A stretch of 64,000 bases of DNA from Streptomyces sp. NBC_01351 (GCF_036237315.1 NZ_CP108356.1:3778501-3842500); one strand, 5' to 3'; numbered from the stretch's first letter, positions 35,323 to 44,575 are shown. Numbers and translations are program-made. Notes: a model not told the origin generated them from the sequence alone.

Positions 35323-36522
35323 TCAGGCGGGGGTGGGGTGGGTGTGACGGTCCGGCGCCGGGGCCTGCGCCGCCGCTTCGGGGAGTTTGAGGGTGAAGGT
35401 GGATCCCTGGCCCTCCGAGCTCCACACCGACACCTCCCCGCCGTGCGAGGCCGCCACGTGCTTCACGATCGCAAGGCCGAGGCCGGTGCCTCCCGTGGCG
35501 CGGGAGCGGGCCGGGTCCACGCGGTAGAAGCGCTCGAAGATGCGCTCGCGGTCCTTTTCCGGGATGCCGATGCCCTGGTCGGTCACGGCGATCTCGATCA
35601 AGTCTCCCCCGGGTGCCGAAACCCTGCGTCCGGCTATGCCGACGCGGGTACGGGCCGGGCTGTAGTTGACGGCGTTCTCGACCAGATTTCCGAGGGCTGC
35701 CGCGAGCTGTCCGCGGTTGCCCCAGACGCGCAGGTCGGCGGTGCCGCCCGCGGCCATGGTGATCTGCTTGGAGGACGCCGTGTGGCGGCAGCGGTCTATG
35801 GCCTCCGCCACCAGGGTGTCCACCCGGACGGGCTCGGCGTCCTCCAGCGGGTCGTCGTTCTGGACCCGGGAGAGGTCGATGAGCTCCTGGACGAGGTTGA
35901 TCAGCCGGGTGGCCTCTATCTGCATGCGGCCGGCGAAGCGGCTGACCGCCTCGGGGTCGTCCGCGGCGTCCATGACGGCTTCGGAGAGCAGGGAGATCGC
36001 GCCCACCGGCGTCTTCAGCTCGTGCGACACGTTGGCGACGAAATCGCGGCGCACTGCCTCGATGCGGCGGGCTTCGGTGAGGTCCTCGACCAGCAGCAGC
36101 ACCAGGCGCGAGCCCAGCGGCGCCACGCGGGCCGAGACGGCGAGGGCCTCGCCGCGGCCGGTGCCGCGCCGGGGCAGGTCGAGCTCGACCTGGCGTATTT
36201 CCCCGTCGCGGCGGGTGTCGCGGGCCATGTGGAGCATGGGCTCCACGGCGAGCTTGCCGCCGCGCACCAGCCCGAGGGCATACGCGGCGGAGCTCGCCTT
36301 GACCACGGCGTCGCCCTCGTCGAGCACCACGGCGGAGGACCGCAGCACGGAGAGGACGGTGTCCACGCCGGGCGGCAGTACCGCGTTGATGTCGGGGCGC
36401 ATGGAGCTCCGGGTGGGGCGGGCTTGGTCGCGCTCGCTCCAGCGGAACGCCAGCATCGCGATGACGCCGGTGCAAAGACCGGCAATCGCTGCAGCTGCGG
36501 CGACCGCCGCGTTCACGTCCAT
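35323..36522 (-). CDS. phoR: Phosphate sensor histidine kinase PhoR
   Basis: A 399-residue kinase. One N-terminal transmembrane helix (AAAAAIAGLCTGVIAMLAF) leads to a PAS-like region (AVVLDEGDAVVKASSAAYAL). The H-box RRDFVANVSHELKTPVGAIS follows, then the ATPase domain (LVENAVNYSPARTRV, VTDQGIGIPEKDRERIFERF, GGTGLGLAIVKHVAASHGGE). It phosphorylates PhoP when phosphate is low. It is the first gene of phoR-phoP and divergent from phoU, with PHO-box-like repeats between them. Confidence 0.96.
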   Translation of the reverse strand: MDVNAAVAAAAAIAGLCTGVIAMLAFRWSERDQARPTRSSMRPDINAVLPPGVDTVLSVLRSSAVVLDEGDAVVKASSAAYALGLVRGGKLAVEPMLHMARDTRRDGEIRQVELDLPRRGTGRGEALAVSARVAPLGSRLVLLLVEDLTEARRIEAVRRDFVANVSHELKTPVGAISLLSEAVMDAADDPEAVSRFAGRMQIEATRLINLVQELIDLSRVQNDDPLEDAEPVRVDTLVAEAIDRCRHTASSKQITMAAGGTADLRVWGNRGQLAAALGNLVENAVNYSPARTRVGIAGRRVSAPGGDLIEIAVTDQGIGIPEKDRERIFERFYRVDPARSRATGGTGLGLAIVKHVAASHGGEVSVWSSEGQGSTFTLKLPEAAAQAPAPDRHTHPTPA

Positions 36523-36595
36523 GGATCCAGGTTAAGCAGGCTCGGCGACACTTCCACAGCCGTTCGGGTGGCACCTCGAACAGTCGTCGCCCAGA

Positions 36596-36663
36596 GTTCA
36601 CTCTGGCGACGGGGTTGATTCATTTGTGATGCCGGAGTCGGACGCGTTTGCGGTTCATCGTGA
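36596..36663. promoter_or_regulatory. PHO-box-like direct repeats between phoR and phoU
   Basis: GTTCACTCTGG (36596), a degenerate unit, and ATTCATTTGTG (36618) lie on an 11-bp register. A further GTTCATCGTGA begins at 36654. PhoP binds 11-bp direct repeats with core GTTCA in Streptomyces. The 227-bp gap (36523-36749) holds the phoRP and phoU promoters. Confidence 0.6.
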
Positions 36664-36749
36664 AAGCGTGGGGCGCGGACAGGCCCCCCACGGCAGTGAG
36701 AGCAGCCGCAGTAGAGCAGTAGCAGTAGGTCGAGAGAGGGACACGAGAC

Positions 36750-37427
36750 ATGCGCGACGCGTACCACGAGGAACTGGACTCGATCGGAGAAGGCCTGGTC
36801 GAGATGGCCCGGCTCGTCGGTTCCGCGATCGGGCGGGCCACGACGTCCATGCTCGACGCCGATCTGAAGCTCGCCGAGAGCGTCATCGCCGGCGACCAGA
36901 AGGTCGACGACCTGCAGCACGACCTGGAGGCGCGCGCCATCGCCCTGCTGGCCCGCCAGCAGCCGGTCGCCACCGACCTGCGCATCGTCGTGACCTCGCT
37001 GCGCATGAGCGCGGACCTGGAGCGCAGCGGCGACCTGGCCCAGCACGTGGCGAAGCTCGCCCGGCTGCGCTTCCCGGAAACGGCGGTGCCGCGGGACCTG
37101 CATGCCACGATCCTGGAGATGGGGCAGCTGGCGCAGCGCCTGATGGCGAAGGCGGCCGAAGTCATCATCACGAAGGACGTCGACCTGGCGCTCCAGCTGG
37201 AGCAGGACGACGACGAGATGGACCAGCTGCACCGCACGCTGTTCCAGCACCTGATGGACGACCGCTGGAAGCACGGCATCGAGACCGCGGTGGACGTGAC
37301 GCTGCTGGGCCGCTACTACGAGCGCTTCGCGGACCACGCGGTGTCGGTGGCCAAGCGCGTGGTGTACCTGGTGACGGGCGAGCACGCGGACGACCTCCAG
37401 CAGCCGACGGTCGTCGACGGCGCCTGA
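36750..37427 (+). CDS. phoU: Phosphate signalling protein PhoU
   Basis: A 225-residue protein of two three-helix bundles, full length for PhoU. The metal-binding ExxxD motifs are visible in SADLERSGDLAQHVAKLARL and RYYERFADHAVSVAKRVVYL. PhoU damps PhoR signalling and coordinates phosphate uptake. GGTCGAGAGAGGGACACGAG precedes the ATG. It is divergent from phoR-phoP and followed by mtpA on the same strand. Confidence 0.95.
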   Translation: MRDAYHEELDSIGEGLVEMARLVGSAIGRATTSMLDADLKLAESVIAGDQKVDDLQHDLEARAIALLARQQPVATDLRIVVTSLRMSADLERSGDLAQHVAKLARLRFPETAVPRDLHATILEMGQLAQRLMAKAAEVIITKDVDLALQLEQDDDEMDQLHRTLFQHLMDDRWKHGIETAVDVTLLGRYYERFADHAVSVAKRVVYLVTGEHADDLQQPTVVDGA

Positions 37428-37543
37428 TCCTCTCCGGGTCGCTCGGGTCGCTGCGCCAATGCGCCGTTGACGCGCCGGTGTGGGTGGGCATGAATGAGGC
37501 GAAGGCAGCACGACTTCCCGTTCGTCGCCTGCGAGGAGGAACC

Positions 37544-37693
37544 ATGCCCGATTCCCCCGTCCCGATCACCCCGGAGCAGGAGCAGCCGCCGAGGCCGGAG
37601 CCACTGAGGCTCCCGCTGCTGGCGGCCTGCGGCTGCGGCTCGGGCTGCGGCTGCGGCTGCCAGTCCGGCGCCCCCTGCCAGTGCGGCGGCTGA
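37544..37693 (+). CDS. mtpA: Small Cys-rich metallothionein-like protein MtpA
   Basis: A 49-residue protein too short for most gene finders. A Pro/Glu-rich N-terminus is followed by AACGCGSGCGCGCQSGAPCQ and CGG, with six or more cysteines in CxC and CxxxC spacing, suited to bind zinc or copper. GAGGAGGAACC lies just before the ATG. It follows phoU by 116 bases. In S. coelicolor the equivalent gene is, as I recall, called mtpA and is co-regulated by PhoP. A strong terminator follows. Confidence 0.85.
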   Translation: MPDSPVPITPEQEQPPRPEPLRLPLLAACGCGSGCGCGCQSGAPCQCGG

Positions 37694-37710
37694 CCGCCGC
37701 ACGTGCGTGC

Positions 37711-37753
37711 GCACGCGAGGGCCCCGTCCGAGACCGGACGGGGCCCTCGTGCG
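37711..37753 (+). terminator. Terminator after phoU-mtpA
   Basis: GAGGGCCCCGTCCG (37717-37730) pairs with CGGACGGGGCCCTC (37735-37748) around AGAC, flanked by GCACG/GTGC pairing. Confidence 0.85.
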
Positions 37754-37778
37754 TACACGGGTCAGGGGGCAGCCGGTG

Positions 37779-38138
37779 CTACGGCGCGATGTCGACGCGC
37801 GCGGCACCGCCCGGCAGGACGGGGGCGGCCTGCACGGTGCGCTTGGGGGCGGCGGGGGCGACGGCCGGCTTGGCGGGAGCGGCGGGCGCGGCGGCGGGAG
37901 CGGCCGGGGCGGCGACCGGGGCGAGAGGCGCCAGCAGCGGCTCGGCCTGCTGGAGCGTGGTCGAGCCGCCGTTGGTCACGACGACCGCCGGGTTGCTGAG
38001 GACCCTCGAGACGTTGAGGTCCGAGATGTTGAGGTTGTCGATGAGGTCGAGCAGCGGGTCCGCCTGCGCGGGGGCGCCACCGGCCAGCAGGACTACGCCG
38101 GCGAGGGCGCCGACCGCGGAGAATCGATTGATCTTCAT
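37779..38138 (-). CDS. Small secreted protein, function unknown
   Basis: A 119-residue protein with a clear signal peptide (MKINRFSAVGALAGVVLLAG, cleavage after APAQA). The mature part begins DPLLDLIDNLNISDLNVSRV, then LSNPAVVVTNGGSTTLQQAE. About 50 residues of Ala/Pro repeats follow, like a cell-wall linker, ending in PVLPGGAARVDIAP. It resembles small secreted Streptomyces surface proteins in size and composition, but no chaplin, rodlin or other named domain is recognised. Confidence 0.75.
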   Translation of the reverse strand: MKINRFSAVGALAGVVLLAGGAPAQADPLLDLIDNLNISDLNVSRVLSNPAVVVTNGGSTTLQQAEPLLAPLAPVAAPAAPAAAPAAPAKPAVAPAAPKRTVQAAPVLPGGAARVDIAP

Positions 38139-38248
38139 GCCGGGGGAAACGTCCGGACGCCGCCCCCGGTCACCGCTCCCGCACGCCCGTCGCCCGTTCG
38201 GCCCTGCCGATCCCCCCGTCTGGCCCGCGCATCCGGACCGGCGTGCGA

Positions 38249-38290
38249 CGAGCCCCCACCCTGCGGGTGAAACCGCAGGTAGGGGGCTCG
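38249..38290 (-). terminator. Terminator downstream of the 62-residue protein gene
   Basis: CGAGCCCCC and CCTGCGG (38249-38266) pair with CCGCAGG and GGGGGCTCG (38273-38290) around GTGAAA. Confidence 0.8.
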
Positions 38291-38336
38291 TTCGCGCGTG
38301 TGGGCTACTTCCCGGCCCGCTCCTTGACCCGCGGCG

Positions 38337-38525
38337 TCACCTCTTGAGCGCGCGGTACCTCTTGAGGAGCGCGGTGATCTTCGCGTGGTCGGCCCCGCCG
38401 TTCAGCTCGGTCAGCAGGTCGTCCGGACAGAGCTCGTAGTGGTCGCCCCACCAGTGCCGCCCCTTGTTGTCCCAGATCCGGTAGCCCCCGGGCACTCCCC
38501 TGGCCACGTACCGCCTTCTGCTCAC
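38337..38525 (-). CDS. Small hypothetical protein (62 aa)
   Basis: A 62-residue basic protein: SRRRYVARGVPGGYRIWDNK, then GRHWWGDHYELCPDDLLTEL, ending ALLKRYRALKR. The early GYRIWDNKGRHWWGD segment looks like a small beta-sheet domain common in phage- or actinomycete-type short proteins. Function is unknown. The start is GTG. It lies 33 bases downstream of the large secreted repeat protein on the same strand and may be co-transcribed with it. Confidence 0.6.
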   Translation of the reverse strand: MSRRRYVARGVPGGYRIWDNKGRHWWGDHYELCPDDLLTELNGGADHAKITALLKRYRALKR

Positions 38526-38558
38526 GTGCGTCCGCCCTCCGTCCGTCGCCGTGCGGGG

Positions 38559-40331
38559 TCAGTCCTGGAGGAAGTACCCGCTCACGTCGGCGATCACGTC
38601 CACGGAGCCCGCGTGGTTGTAGATGGTCACCGCGTCGGCCCACTTGTTCAGCCCGCAGTAGTTCAGCGCGGGAACCTGGCCGGTCACCGCGTTCGCGATG
38701 GTCTGCCCGGCGGTGAAGTTGAGGTTCGAGTACTGCGGCCACATGCCCTGGTAGCGGTCGCAGCCCGAGCTGGGGTGCGCCGACAGGTGGCTGGCGGCCG
38801 TGCCGCCGGTCGCGGTGACGTTCATGGTCACGCCGGTGACACCGAACGGCGGGATGCCGAACTTCCACGAGTTGGGCTGGATGTCCAGCTCGTCGTGCTC
38901 GCCGAGCGGCGTGCCCGGGGCCTCCCGGGTGTCCAGCACGCGGGTGGGCCCGGTCGGGACGAACTTCGAGCCGGTGGCGGAGTAGTAGCCGCTGATGTCG
39001 GCGACCAGGTCGACCGTCCCGGCGAAGTTGTAGAGGTCGACCGTGCCGTCGGCTCCGACCGGGACCGTGACCTGGTTGGGGACGGTCTGCCCGGCGGTGA
39101 AGTTGAGGTTGGAGGCCGTCGGCCGGGTGGTGCCGTGCGGGTAGGCGGTGACGTAGCTGCCCGCGGTCGGGTTGGTGGCCGTCACGTTCAGGGTCACCGC
39201 CTTGGCCTCGGGGTAGCTCTTGGCGACGTCCAGGTTGATGGTCCCGCCCGCCCCGACCGGTCCGAACGGCCGCGTCGGGGTGGTCGGGTTGAGCCAGGGG
39301 TCGCGGGTGTCCAGCAGCCGCTTCGGGCTGACGCCGGTGAAGCGCTGCCCGCTGTCCCCGGCCAGGTAGTAGCCGCTGATGTCGGCGATCAGGTCGACGG
39401 TCCCGGCGAAGTTGTAGAGGTTGACCGTGCCGTCGGCTCCGACCGGGACGGTGACCTGGTTGGGAGTGGTCTGCCCGGCGGTGAAGTTGATGTTGGAGGC
39501 GGTCGGCCGGAAGGTGCCGTGCGCGTGGGCGGTGACGTAGCTGCCCGCGGTCGCGTTGGTGGCCGTCACGTTCAGGACCACCGCGGTGACGCCCTCGGCG
39601 GGTACGCCGGCCCGGCCCGCGATCCGCACGTTGGCCGTCTCGCCGGCACCGATCTTGGCCGCCGGTGCGCCGGCGCCGCTGCGGGTGTCCAGCAGTCGGG
39701 TGGGCGTCACCGGCACGAAGGTGCCGGGGGTGCCGAAGGTGACCGGCTTGGTGCCCGCGCGGCCGAAGTAGTCGAACGACATCGGCATCGGGGCGGGGTC
39801 GTAGCCGGGACCGGTGGCCTTGATCTCGGCCTTCAGTACGACGTCCCGCTCCCGGGGCGCGCCGGACAACTGGAGGAACACCCCGGAGCAGTTGGTGGTG
39901 CAGGCCGGGATCGTCAGCGTCAGCGCGCCGTCCGGGGTGACCGTCCAGTGGTGCACGGTCCAGTCGTCGCCCCACTCGGTGGCTTCGTAGTTGGTGCGGA
40001 CCTGCAGCATCCGGGCCAGCTGCTGCGGGGAGTACCCCGAAGCCGCCACCGACTCGGCGGCGAGCGTCAGTTGCAGGTCAGTGGCGGTCCAGGTCGTGCC
40101 GCTGTCGGGGATGCTGAAGTTGATCCAGCAGCCGGAGCCGGCGTCCTCGCCGCCCGGCACGGTCACCGGCTTCTCCGCCGGATCGAAGAGGCTGCCGCCC
40201 GAACCGTTCGTACAGAAGTTCCAGAGCTTGGGCAGCTGCTGGGTGTCGGCCAGTGCGCTCTGGAACGGCAGCAGGCCGGAGAGCAGCAGTGCCCCGGCCG
40301 TCGCGGCCAGGGCACGGTTGGTCGTTCGCAT
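38559..40331 (-). CDS. Secreted surface protein with three related beta-domain repeats
   Basis: A 590-residue exported protein. The signal peptide is MRTTNRALAATAGALLLSGL with cleavage near SALADTQQ. After a unique N-terminal domain (to about residue 200) come three repeats of about 120 residues. Each starts near PTRLLDTR, contains VTLNVTATNPTAGSYVTAY and PTASNLNFTAGQTVPNQVTV, and closes with VDLVADISGYY. The first two are very similar also at DNA level; the third is diverged and has extra cysteines. Such repeats occur in actinobacterial cell-surface proteins, and a role in adhesion or matrix is inferred. The ATG at 40331 is preferred over the ORF start at 40379; GGGGGAA lies upstream. Confidence 0.82.
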   Translation of the reverse strand: MRTTNRALAATAGALLLSGLLPFQSALADTQQLPKLWNFCTNGSGGSLFDPAEKPVTVPGGEDAGSGCWINFSIPDSGTTWTATDLQLTLAAESVAASGYSPQQLARMLQVRTNYEATEWGDDWTVHHWTVTPDGALTLTIPACTTNCSGVFLQLSGAPRERDVVLKAEIKATGPGYDPAPMPMSFDYFGRAGTKPVTFGTPGTFVPVTPTRLLDTRSGAGAPAAKIGAGETANVRIAGRAGVPAEGVTAVVLNVTATNATAGSYVTAHAHGTFRPTASNINFTAGQTTPNQVTVPVGADGTVNLYNFAGTVDLIADISGYYLAGDSGQRFTGVSPKRLLDTRDPWLNPTTPTRPFGPVGAGGTINLDVAKSYPEAKAVTLNVTATNPTAGSYVTAYPHGTTRPTASNLNFTAGQTVPNQVTVPVGADGTVDLYNFAGTVDLVADISGYYSATGSKFVPTGPTRVLDTREAPGTPLGEHDELDIQPNSWKFGIPPFGVTGVTMNVTATGGTAASHLSAHPSSGCDRYQGMWPQYSNLNFTAGQTIANAVTGQVPALNYCGLNKWADAVTIYNHAGSVDVIADVSGYFLQD

Positions 40332-40424
40332 GTGGATTCCCCCGAGTCCGAGACCGGCTCCCCCTGAACCGATCTTCACAAAATCCTATGCGATCACCTC
40401 GCCGTGGCCCGGCGCAAACGAAAA

Positions 40425-40457
40425 CCCCTGACCTGCACCATGTGTGCAGGTCAGGGG
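40425..40457 (-). terminator. Terminator of gpmA
   Basis: CCCCTGACCTGCAC (40425-40438) pairs perfectly with GTGCAGGTCAGGGG (40444-40457). On the minus strand the stem runs into TTTTCGTTT. Confidence 0.92.
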
Positions 40458-40471
40458 CATGATCGCTGCTG

Positions 40472-41233
40472 CTACTTCTTCTTGCCCTGGTTCTTGACGG
40501 CCTCGATGGCGGCCGCGGCGGCGTCCGGGTCGAGGTAGGTGCCGCCCGGGTTGAGGGGCTTGAAGGCGGCGTCCAGGTCGTAGACGAGCGGGATGCCGGT
40601 CGGGATGTTCAGGCCCGTGATGTCGGCGTCGGAGATGCCGTCGAGGTGCTTGACCAGGCCGCGCAGGGAGTTGCCGTGCGCGGCGACCAGGACCGTGCGG
40701 CCGGTCAGCAGGTCCGGGACGATGCCGTCGTACCAGTACGGCAGCATGCGCTCGACGACGTCCTTGAGGCACTCGGTGCGCGGACGCAGCTCGTTCGGGA
40801 TCGACGCGTAGCGCGGGTCCTCGGACTGCGAGAACTCCGTACCGTCCTCGAGTACCGGCGGCGGGGTGTCGTACGAGCGGCGCCACAGCATGAACTGCTC
40901 CTCGCCGAACTCGGCGAGGGTCTGCGCCTTGTCCTTGCCCTGGAGCGCACCGTAGTGGCGCTCGTTCAGGCGCCAGGAGCGGTGCACCGGGATCCAGTGG
41001 CGGTCCGCGGACTCCAGGGCGAGCTGCGCGGTGCGGATCGCGCGCTTCTGCAGGGAGGTGTGCAGGACATCGGGCAGCAGGCCGGCGTCCTTCAGCAGCT
41101 CACCGCCGCGGATCGCCTCCTTCTCGCCCTTTTCGGTGAGGTTGACGTCCACCCAGCCGGTGAACAGGTTCTTCGCGTTCCAGTCGCTCTCGCCGTGGCG
41201 GAGGAGGATCAGCTTGTACGGTGCGTCGGCCAT
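40472..41233 (-). CDS. gpmA: 2,3-bisphosphoglycerate-dependent phosphoglycerate mutase
   Basis: A 253-residue dPGM. The phospho-histidine motif is [20 protein letters not shown], followed by [15 protein letters not shown] and the second histidine in [20 protein letters not shown], and [14 protein letters not shown]. It interconverts 3- and 2-phosphoglycerate in glycolysis. It starts with ATG at 41233 and has its own strong terminator. Confidence 0.97.
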   Translation of the reverse strand: MADAPYKLILLRHGESDWNAKNLFTGWVDVNLTEKGEKEAIRGGELLKDAGLLPDVLHTSLQKRAIRTAQLALESADRHWIPVHRSWRLNERHYGALQGKDKAQTLAEFGEEQFMLWRRSYDTPPPVLEDGTEFSQSEDPRYASIPNELRPRTECLKDVVERMLPYWYDGIVPDLLTGRTVLVAAHGNSLRGLVKHLDGISDADITGLNIPTGIPLVYDLDAAFKPLNPGGTYLDPDAAAAAIEAVKNQGKKK

Positions 41234-41289
41234 GCGTACGAGCCTAATGGAAGTGCGAGGGCGCCCGCGCGCGGTCCTCGGTGGCGCCG

Positions 41290-41361
41290 ATTGACGGTCC
41301 GCGTCAATTGGGTAGCGCCCGGAGGCGGCCGCTCGTAATGTGCGTCAAGGTCAAGTGACGC
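41290..41361. promoter_or_regulatory. Two inverted repeats upstream of the MFS gene
   Basis: ATTGACG-GTCCG-CGTCAAT (41290-41308) and GCGTCA-AGGTCAAG-TGACGC (41342-41361) share a CGTCAA core. They sit between gpmA and the MFS gene, the second ending 23 bp before its ATG. They are operator candidates for an unidentified regulator. Confidence 0.45.
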
Positions 41362-41384
41362 TTACACCTCCGGGGGGATTCCTT

Positions 41385-42677
41385 ATGTCCGTTGCGAGCA
41401 TGAGACGGGCCGCCCGGGAGAGCGTGTCGGGGCTGCCGACGGCGTTCTGGTGGCTTTGGGCGAGCACCCTGGTCAACCGGCTCGGGGCCTTCGTCGCCAC
41501 CTTCATGACCTTGTACCTGACCCTGGACAGGGGCTACTCGGCCTCCTTCGCGGGACTTGTGGTCGCCCTCCACGGGCTCGGCGGGGTCATTTCGTCACTG
41601 GTCGCCGGTGTCATGACCGACCGGCTCGGGCGGCGGCCGACGCTGCTCGCGGCGAACGTCGCGACCGCGCTCTCGGTGGCGCTGCTGGGCTTCATGGAGC
41701 ACCCGGCGGCCATCGCCGCGGTGGCTCTGCTGGTCGGCATGGCCTCGAACGCGTCGCGGCCCGCGGTGCAGGCGATGATGGCGGACATCGTGCGTCCCGA
41801 GGACCGGGTGCGGGCCTTCGCGCTGAACTACTGGGCGATCAACCTGGGCTTCGCCGTCTCCGCGACCGTCGCCGGTTTCATCGCCGAGTACAGCTACCTC
41901 GCCGGCTTCCTGGGCGAGGCGGCGCTGACGCTGGTCTGCGCGGTCCTCGTGTTCCTGAAGCTTCCCGAGTCGCGGCCCGAGAAGGGCGCCGCGGGTTCGG
42001 CGGCCGGGGAGCCGGAGATCGGGCTGGGCACGGTGCTGCGCGACGGGCGGTTCATGGGGGTCGTGGGGCTGTCGTTCCTGATCTCGCTGATCTTCATGCA
42101 GGGCTCCTTCGGCCTGCCGCTGGCGATGGGGTCCGCGGGCTTCTCCAGCGCCGACTACGGCCTGGTCGCCGCGGTGAACGGCGTGATGATCGTGGTGCTG
42201 CAGATCCCGGTCACCCGGTTCATCGAGCACCGGGACCCGCAGAAGCTGCTGGTGATCTCGGCGCTGCTGGCCGGGTACGGGTTCGGGCTCACGGCCTTCG
42301 GCGGATCCGTCGGGGCGCTCGCGCTGACGGTGTGCGTGTGGACGCTGGCCGAGATCATCAACTCGCCGACCCAGATGAGCCTGGTCGTGCGGCTGTCCCC
42401 GCTGCACGGGCGGGGCCGCTACCAGGGCATGTACACGATGTCGTGGGCCGTGGCCTCGCTCGTCGCCCCGCTGCTGGCCGGCGCGGTCATCGACCGGCAC
42501 GGGGCGGAGTGGCTGTGGGGGACGACGGCGGTGCTGGGCACGGTCGCGGGGCTCGGGTACTGGATGCTCATGCGCAGTCTCGCCGAGGGTGACCCGGGTA
42601 CGGGTACGGACGCGGCTGCGGCCGCGGGCCCCGCCGCACCGAAGGCCGTACCGCTTCCGACCGCCACCGAGGCGTAG
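41385..42677 (+). CDS. MFS transporter (DHA1-type drug efflux-like)
   Basis: A 430-residue, 12-helix major facilitator protein. The motif between helices 2 and 3 is GVMTDRLGRRPTLLAANVAT. Helix-rich segments include FWWLWASTLVNRLGAFVATF, AALTLVCAVLVFLKLPE and GLGYWMLMRSLAEG. The C-terminus is Ala/Pro-rich. Closest in style to YdeD/YajR-like or multidrug exporters; substrate unknown. The ATG at 41385 follows GGGGGGATTCCTT. Two palindromes upstream suggest repressor control. Confidence 0.85.
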   Translation: MSVASMRRAARESVSGLPTAFWWLWASTLVNRLGAFVATFMTLYLTLDRGYSASFAGLVVALHGLGGVISSLVAGVMTDRLGRRPTLLAANVATALSVALLGFMEHPAAIAAVALLVGMASNASRPAVQAMMADIVRPEDRVRAFALNYWAINLGFAVSATVAGFIAEYSYLAGFLGEAALTLVCAVLVFLKLPESRPEKGAAGSAAGEPEIGLGTVLRDGRFMGVVGLSFLISLIFMQGSFGLPLAMGSAGFSSADYGLVAAVNGVMIVVLQIPVTRFIEHRDPQKLLVISALLAGYGFGLTAFGGSVGALALTVCVWTLAEIINSPTQMSLVVRLSPLHGRGRYQGMYTMSWAVASLVAPLLAGAVIDRHGAEWLWGTTAVLGTVAGLGYWMLMRSLAEGDPGTGTDAAAAAGPAAPKAVPLPTATEA

Positions 42678-42711
42678 CGCGGCTCCGCTGCCGGGACGCC
42701 GCAGCCGCGGG

Positions 42712-43197
42712 TCAGGACGGCTGCGTCAGGTGCTTGAAGGCGTCGAGGTTGTAGGTCGGTTCGCCGCGGGAGACGCGCCACTCGTACTCGCGGCGGATCG
42801 CGCTCGCGAAGCCCAGCTCCAGCAGGGTGTTGAAGGCGCCGTCGGCCCCCTCCAGGACGGTGCCGAGCAGCCGGTCCAGATCCTCCGGGTTCACCACCGA
42901 GAGGGGCAGCCGGCCGGTGAGGTAGACGTCCCCGAGGCGGTCGACGGCGTAGCTCAGGCCGTACAGCTTGAGGTTGCGCTCCAGCAGCCAGCGGTGGACG
43001 CCGGCCTCGTTCTCGTCGGGGTGGCGGATCACGAAGGCGTTCACCGACAGGGAGTGCCGGCCGATCCGCAGCGAGCAGGTGGTGCTCAGCTTGCGGGTGC
43101 CGGGGAGCTGGACGACGTACGAGCCCGGCTCGGGGCTCTCCCACGACAGTCCGGCCTCGGTCAGGGCGCTCTCGATGATCGCGGCGGTGTCAGCCAT
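42712..43197 (-). CDS. YbjN-domain protein
   Basis: A 161-residue YbjN/SRP1-type protein with the type III secretion chaperone-like fold: [80 protein letters not shown]. In actinobacteria such a gene often follows mshA. Here its ATG overlaps the mshA stop by eight bases, so the two are translationally coupled. The molecular role is unknown. Confidence 0.85.
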   Translation of the reverse strand: MADTAAIIESALTEAGLSWESPEPGSYVVQLPGTRKLSTTCSLRIGRHSLSVNAFVIRHPDENEAGVHRWLLERNLKLYGLSYAVDRLGDVYLTGRLPLSVVNPEDLDRLLGTVLEGADGAFNTLLELGFASAIRREYEWRVSRGEPTYNLDAFKHLTQPS

Positions 43198-44575
43198 GGT
43201 GGGAGCGTACGCGACGGCGGTGATCGTGCATCGCTGCCGTGTACACGTCGGCCGTGGCGCTCGCGGCGGTGTCCCAGCCGAAGAACTGCGCGTGCCGTGC
43301 GGCCTGCGCGCCCATCCGGTCGGTGAGCTCCGGCTCGTCGATGAAGCGCCGCAGCTCCCGCGCGTAGTCCACCGGGTCGTGTCCGGGTACGAGGATCCCC
43401 GTCGCCCCGTCGTTGACGGCGACGGGCAGTCCGCCGACCTCGGCGGCCAGTACCGGCGTGCCGGTGGCCTGGGCCTCGATGGCGACGAGCCCGAAGGACT
43501 CGCTGTACGAGGGCATGACCAGCACGGACGCGGCCCGGAACCAGTCGGCGAGCCCGTCCTGCGCGACGGGCGGGTGGAAGTGCACGAGGTCGGTGATGCC
43601 GAGCTTCGCGGCGAGCTTCTGCAGCCCCTCCGGCTTGGCCAGTCCGCTTCCGCTGGGGCCGCCGACGACGGGGACGAAGAGCCGGCGGCGAAGCGAGGGG
43701 TCCTGGTCGACGAGGACGGCGACGGCGCGCAGCAGGATGTCGGGGGCCTTCAGGGGCTGGATGCGTCCGGCGAAGAGCGGGATGACGGCGTCCTGCGGCA
43801 GGCCGAGGCGGGCGCGGGCGGCGGCGCGGCCGTCGGCGACGGTGAAGCGGTCGAGGTTCACGCCGGGGTGGACGACGGCCACCTTGGAGGGGTCGGCCTC
43901 GTAGTGCCGTACGAGCTCGTCGGCCTCTTCGGCGGTGTTCGCGATGAGGCGGTCGGCGGCGGCCACGATCTGGGTCTCGCCGATGACGCGGGCGGCGGGC
44001 TCGGGCGTGTCACCCTCGGCGAGCGCGGCGTTCTTGACCTTGGCCATGGTGTGCATGGCGTGTACGAGGGGGACGCCCCAGCGTTCGGCGGCAAGCCAGC
44101 CCACGTGGCCGGAGAGCCAGTAGTGGGAGTGGACGAGGTCGTAGTAGCCGGGGCGGTGGCCGGCCCAGGCCTGCATGACGCCGTGGGTGAAGGCGCACAG
44201 CTGGGCCGGGAGCTCCTCCTTGGCGAGGCCTTCGTACGGTCCCGCGTCCACGTGCCGTACGAGGACCCCGGGCGCGAGCTCGACGACGGGCGGCAGCCCG
44301 CCGGTGGTGGCCCGGGTGAAGATCTCGACCTCGATGTTGATCGCGGCGAGGCGGCGGGCCAGCTCCACGATGTACACGTTCATCCCGCCGGCGTCGCCGG
44401 TGCCGGGCTGGTGGAGCGGCGAGGTGTGCACGCTGAGCATGGCGACGCGGCGCGGCTTGCGGTGACCGCCGACGGCGGCCGGCAGGCGCAGCCTCGGCGG
44501 CTCGTGGCGGGTCGCGCGGGCGGCGGCCAGGCGGCCGCCGATACTGCCGCCGATGCGGGACACGTACTGGCTCAA
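43190..44575 (-). CDS. mshA: D-inositol-3-phosphate glycosyltransferase (mycothiol biosynthesis)
   Basis: A 461-residue GT4 enzyme that makes the first mycothiol intermediate from UDP-GlcNAc and inositol-3-phosphate. It shows [20 protein letters not shown] with [15 protein letters not shown] at the donor/acceptor loop, [44 protein letters not shown] and [20 protein letters not shown] with the E(x7)E pair. The TTG at 44575 (SQYVSRIGG) is chosen because GAGAGGA lies upstream and the N-terminus fits known MshA; a GTG at 44563 is possible. The open frame running to 45844 is a shadow of the divergent methyltransferase gene. Confidence 0.95.
   Translation of the reverse strand: MSQYVSRIGGSIGGRLAAARATRHEPPRLRLPAAVGGHRKPRRVAMLSVHTSPLHQPGTGDAGGMNVYIVELARRLAAINIEVEIFTRATTGGLPPVVELAPGVLVRHVDAGPYEGLAKEELPAQLCAFTHGVMQAWAGHRPGYYDLVHSHYWLSGHVGWLAAERWGVPLVHAMHTMAKVKNAALAEGDTPEPAARVIGETQIVAAADRLIANTAEEADELVRHYEADPSKVAVVHPGVNLDRFTVADGRAAARARLGLPQDAVIPLFAGRIQPLKAPDILLRAVAVLVDQDPSLRRRLFVPVVGGPSGSGLAKPEGLQKLAAKLGITDLVHFHPPVAQDGLADWFRAASVLVMPSYSESFGLVAIEAQATGTPVLAAEVGGLPVAVNDGATGILVPGHDPVDYARELRRFIDEPELTDRMGAQAARHAQFFGWDTAASATADVYTAAMHDHRRRVRSHHG

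Noticed and set aside
38305..39975. Minus-strand Arg/Gly-rich 556-codon ORF
   Set aside because: Alternative frame of the secreted repeat protein; no features of its own.
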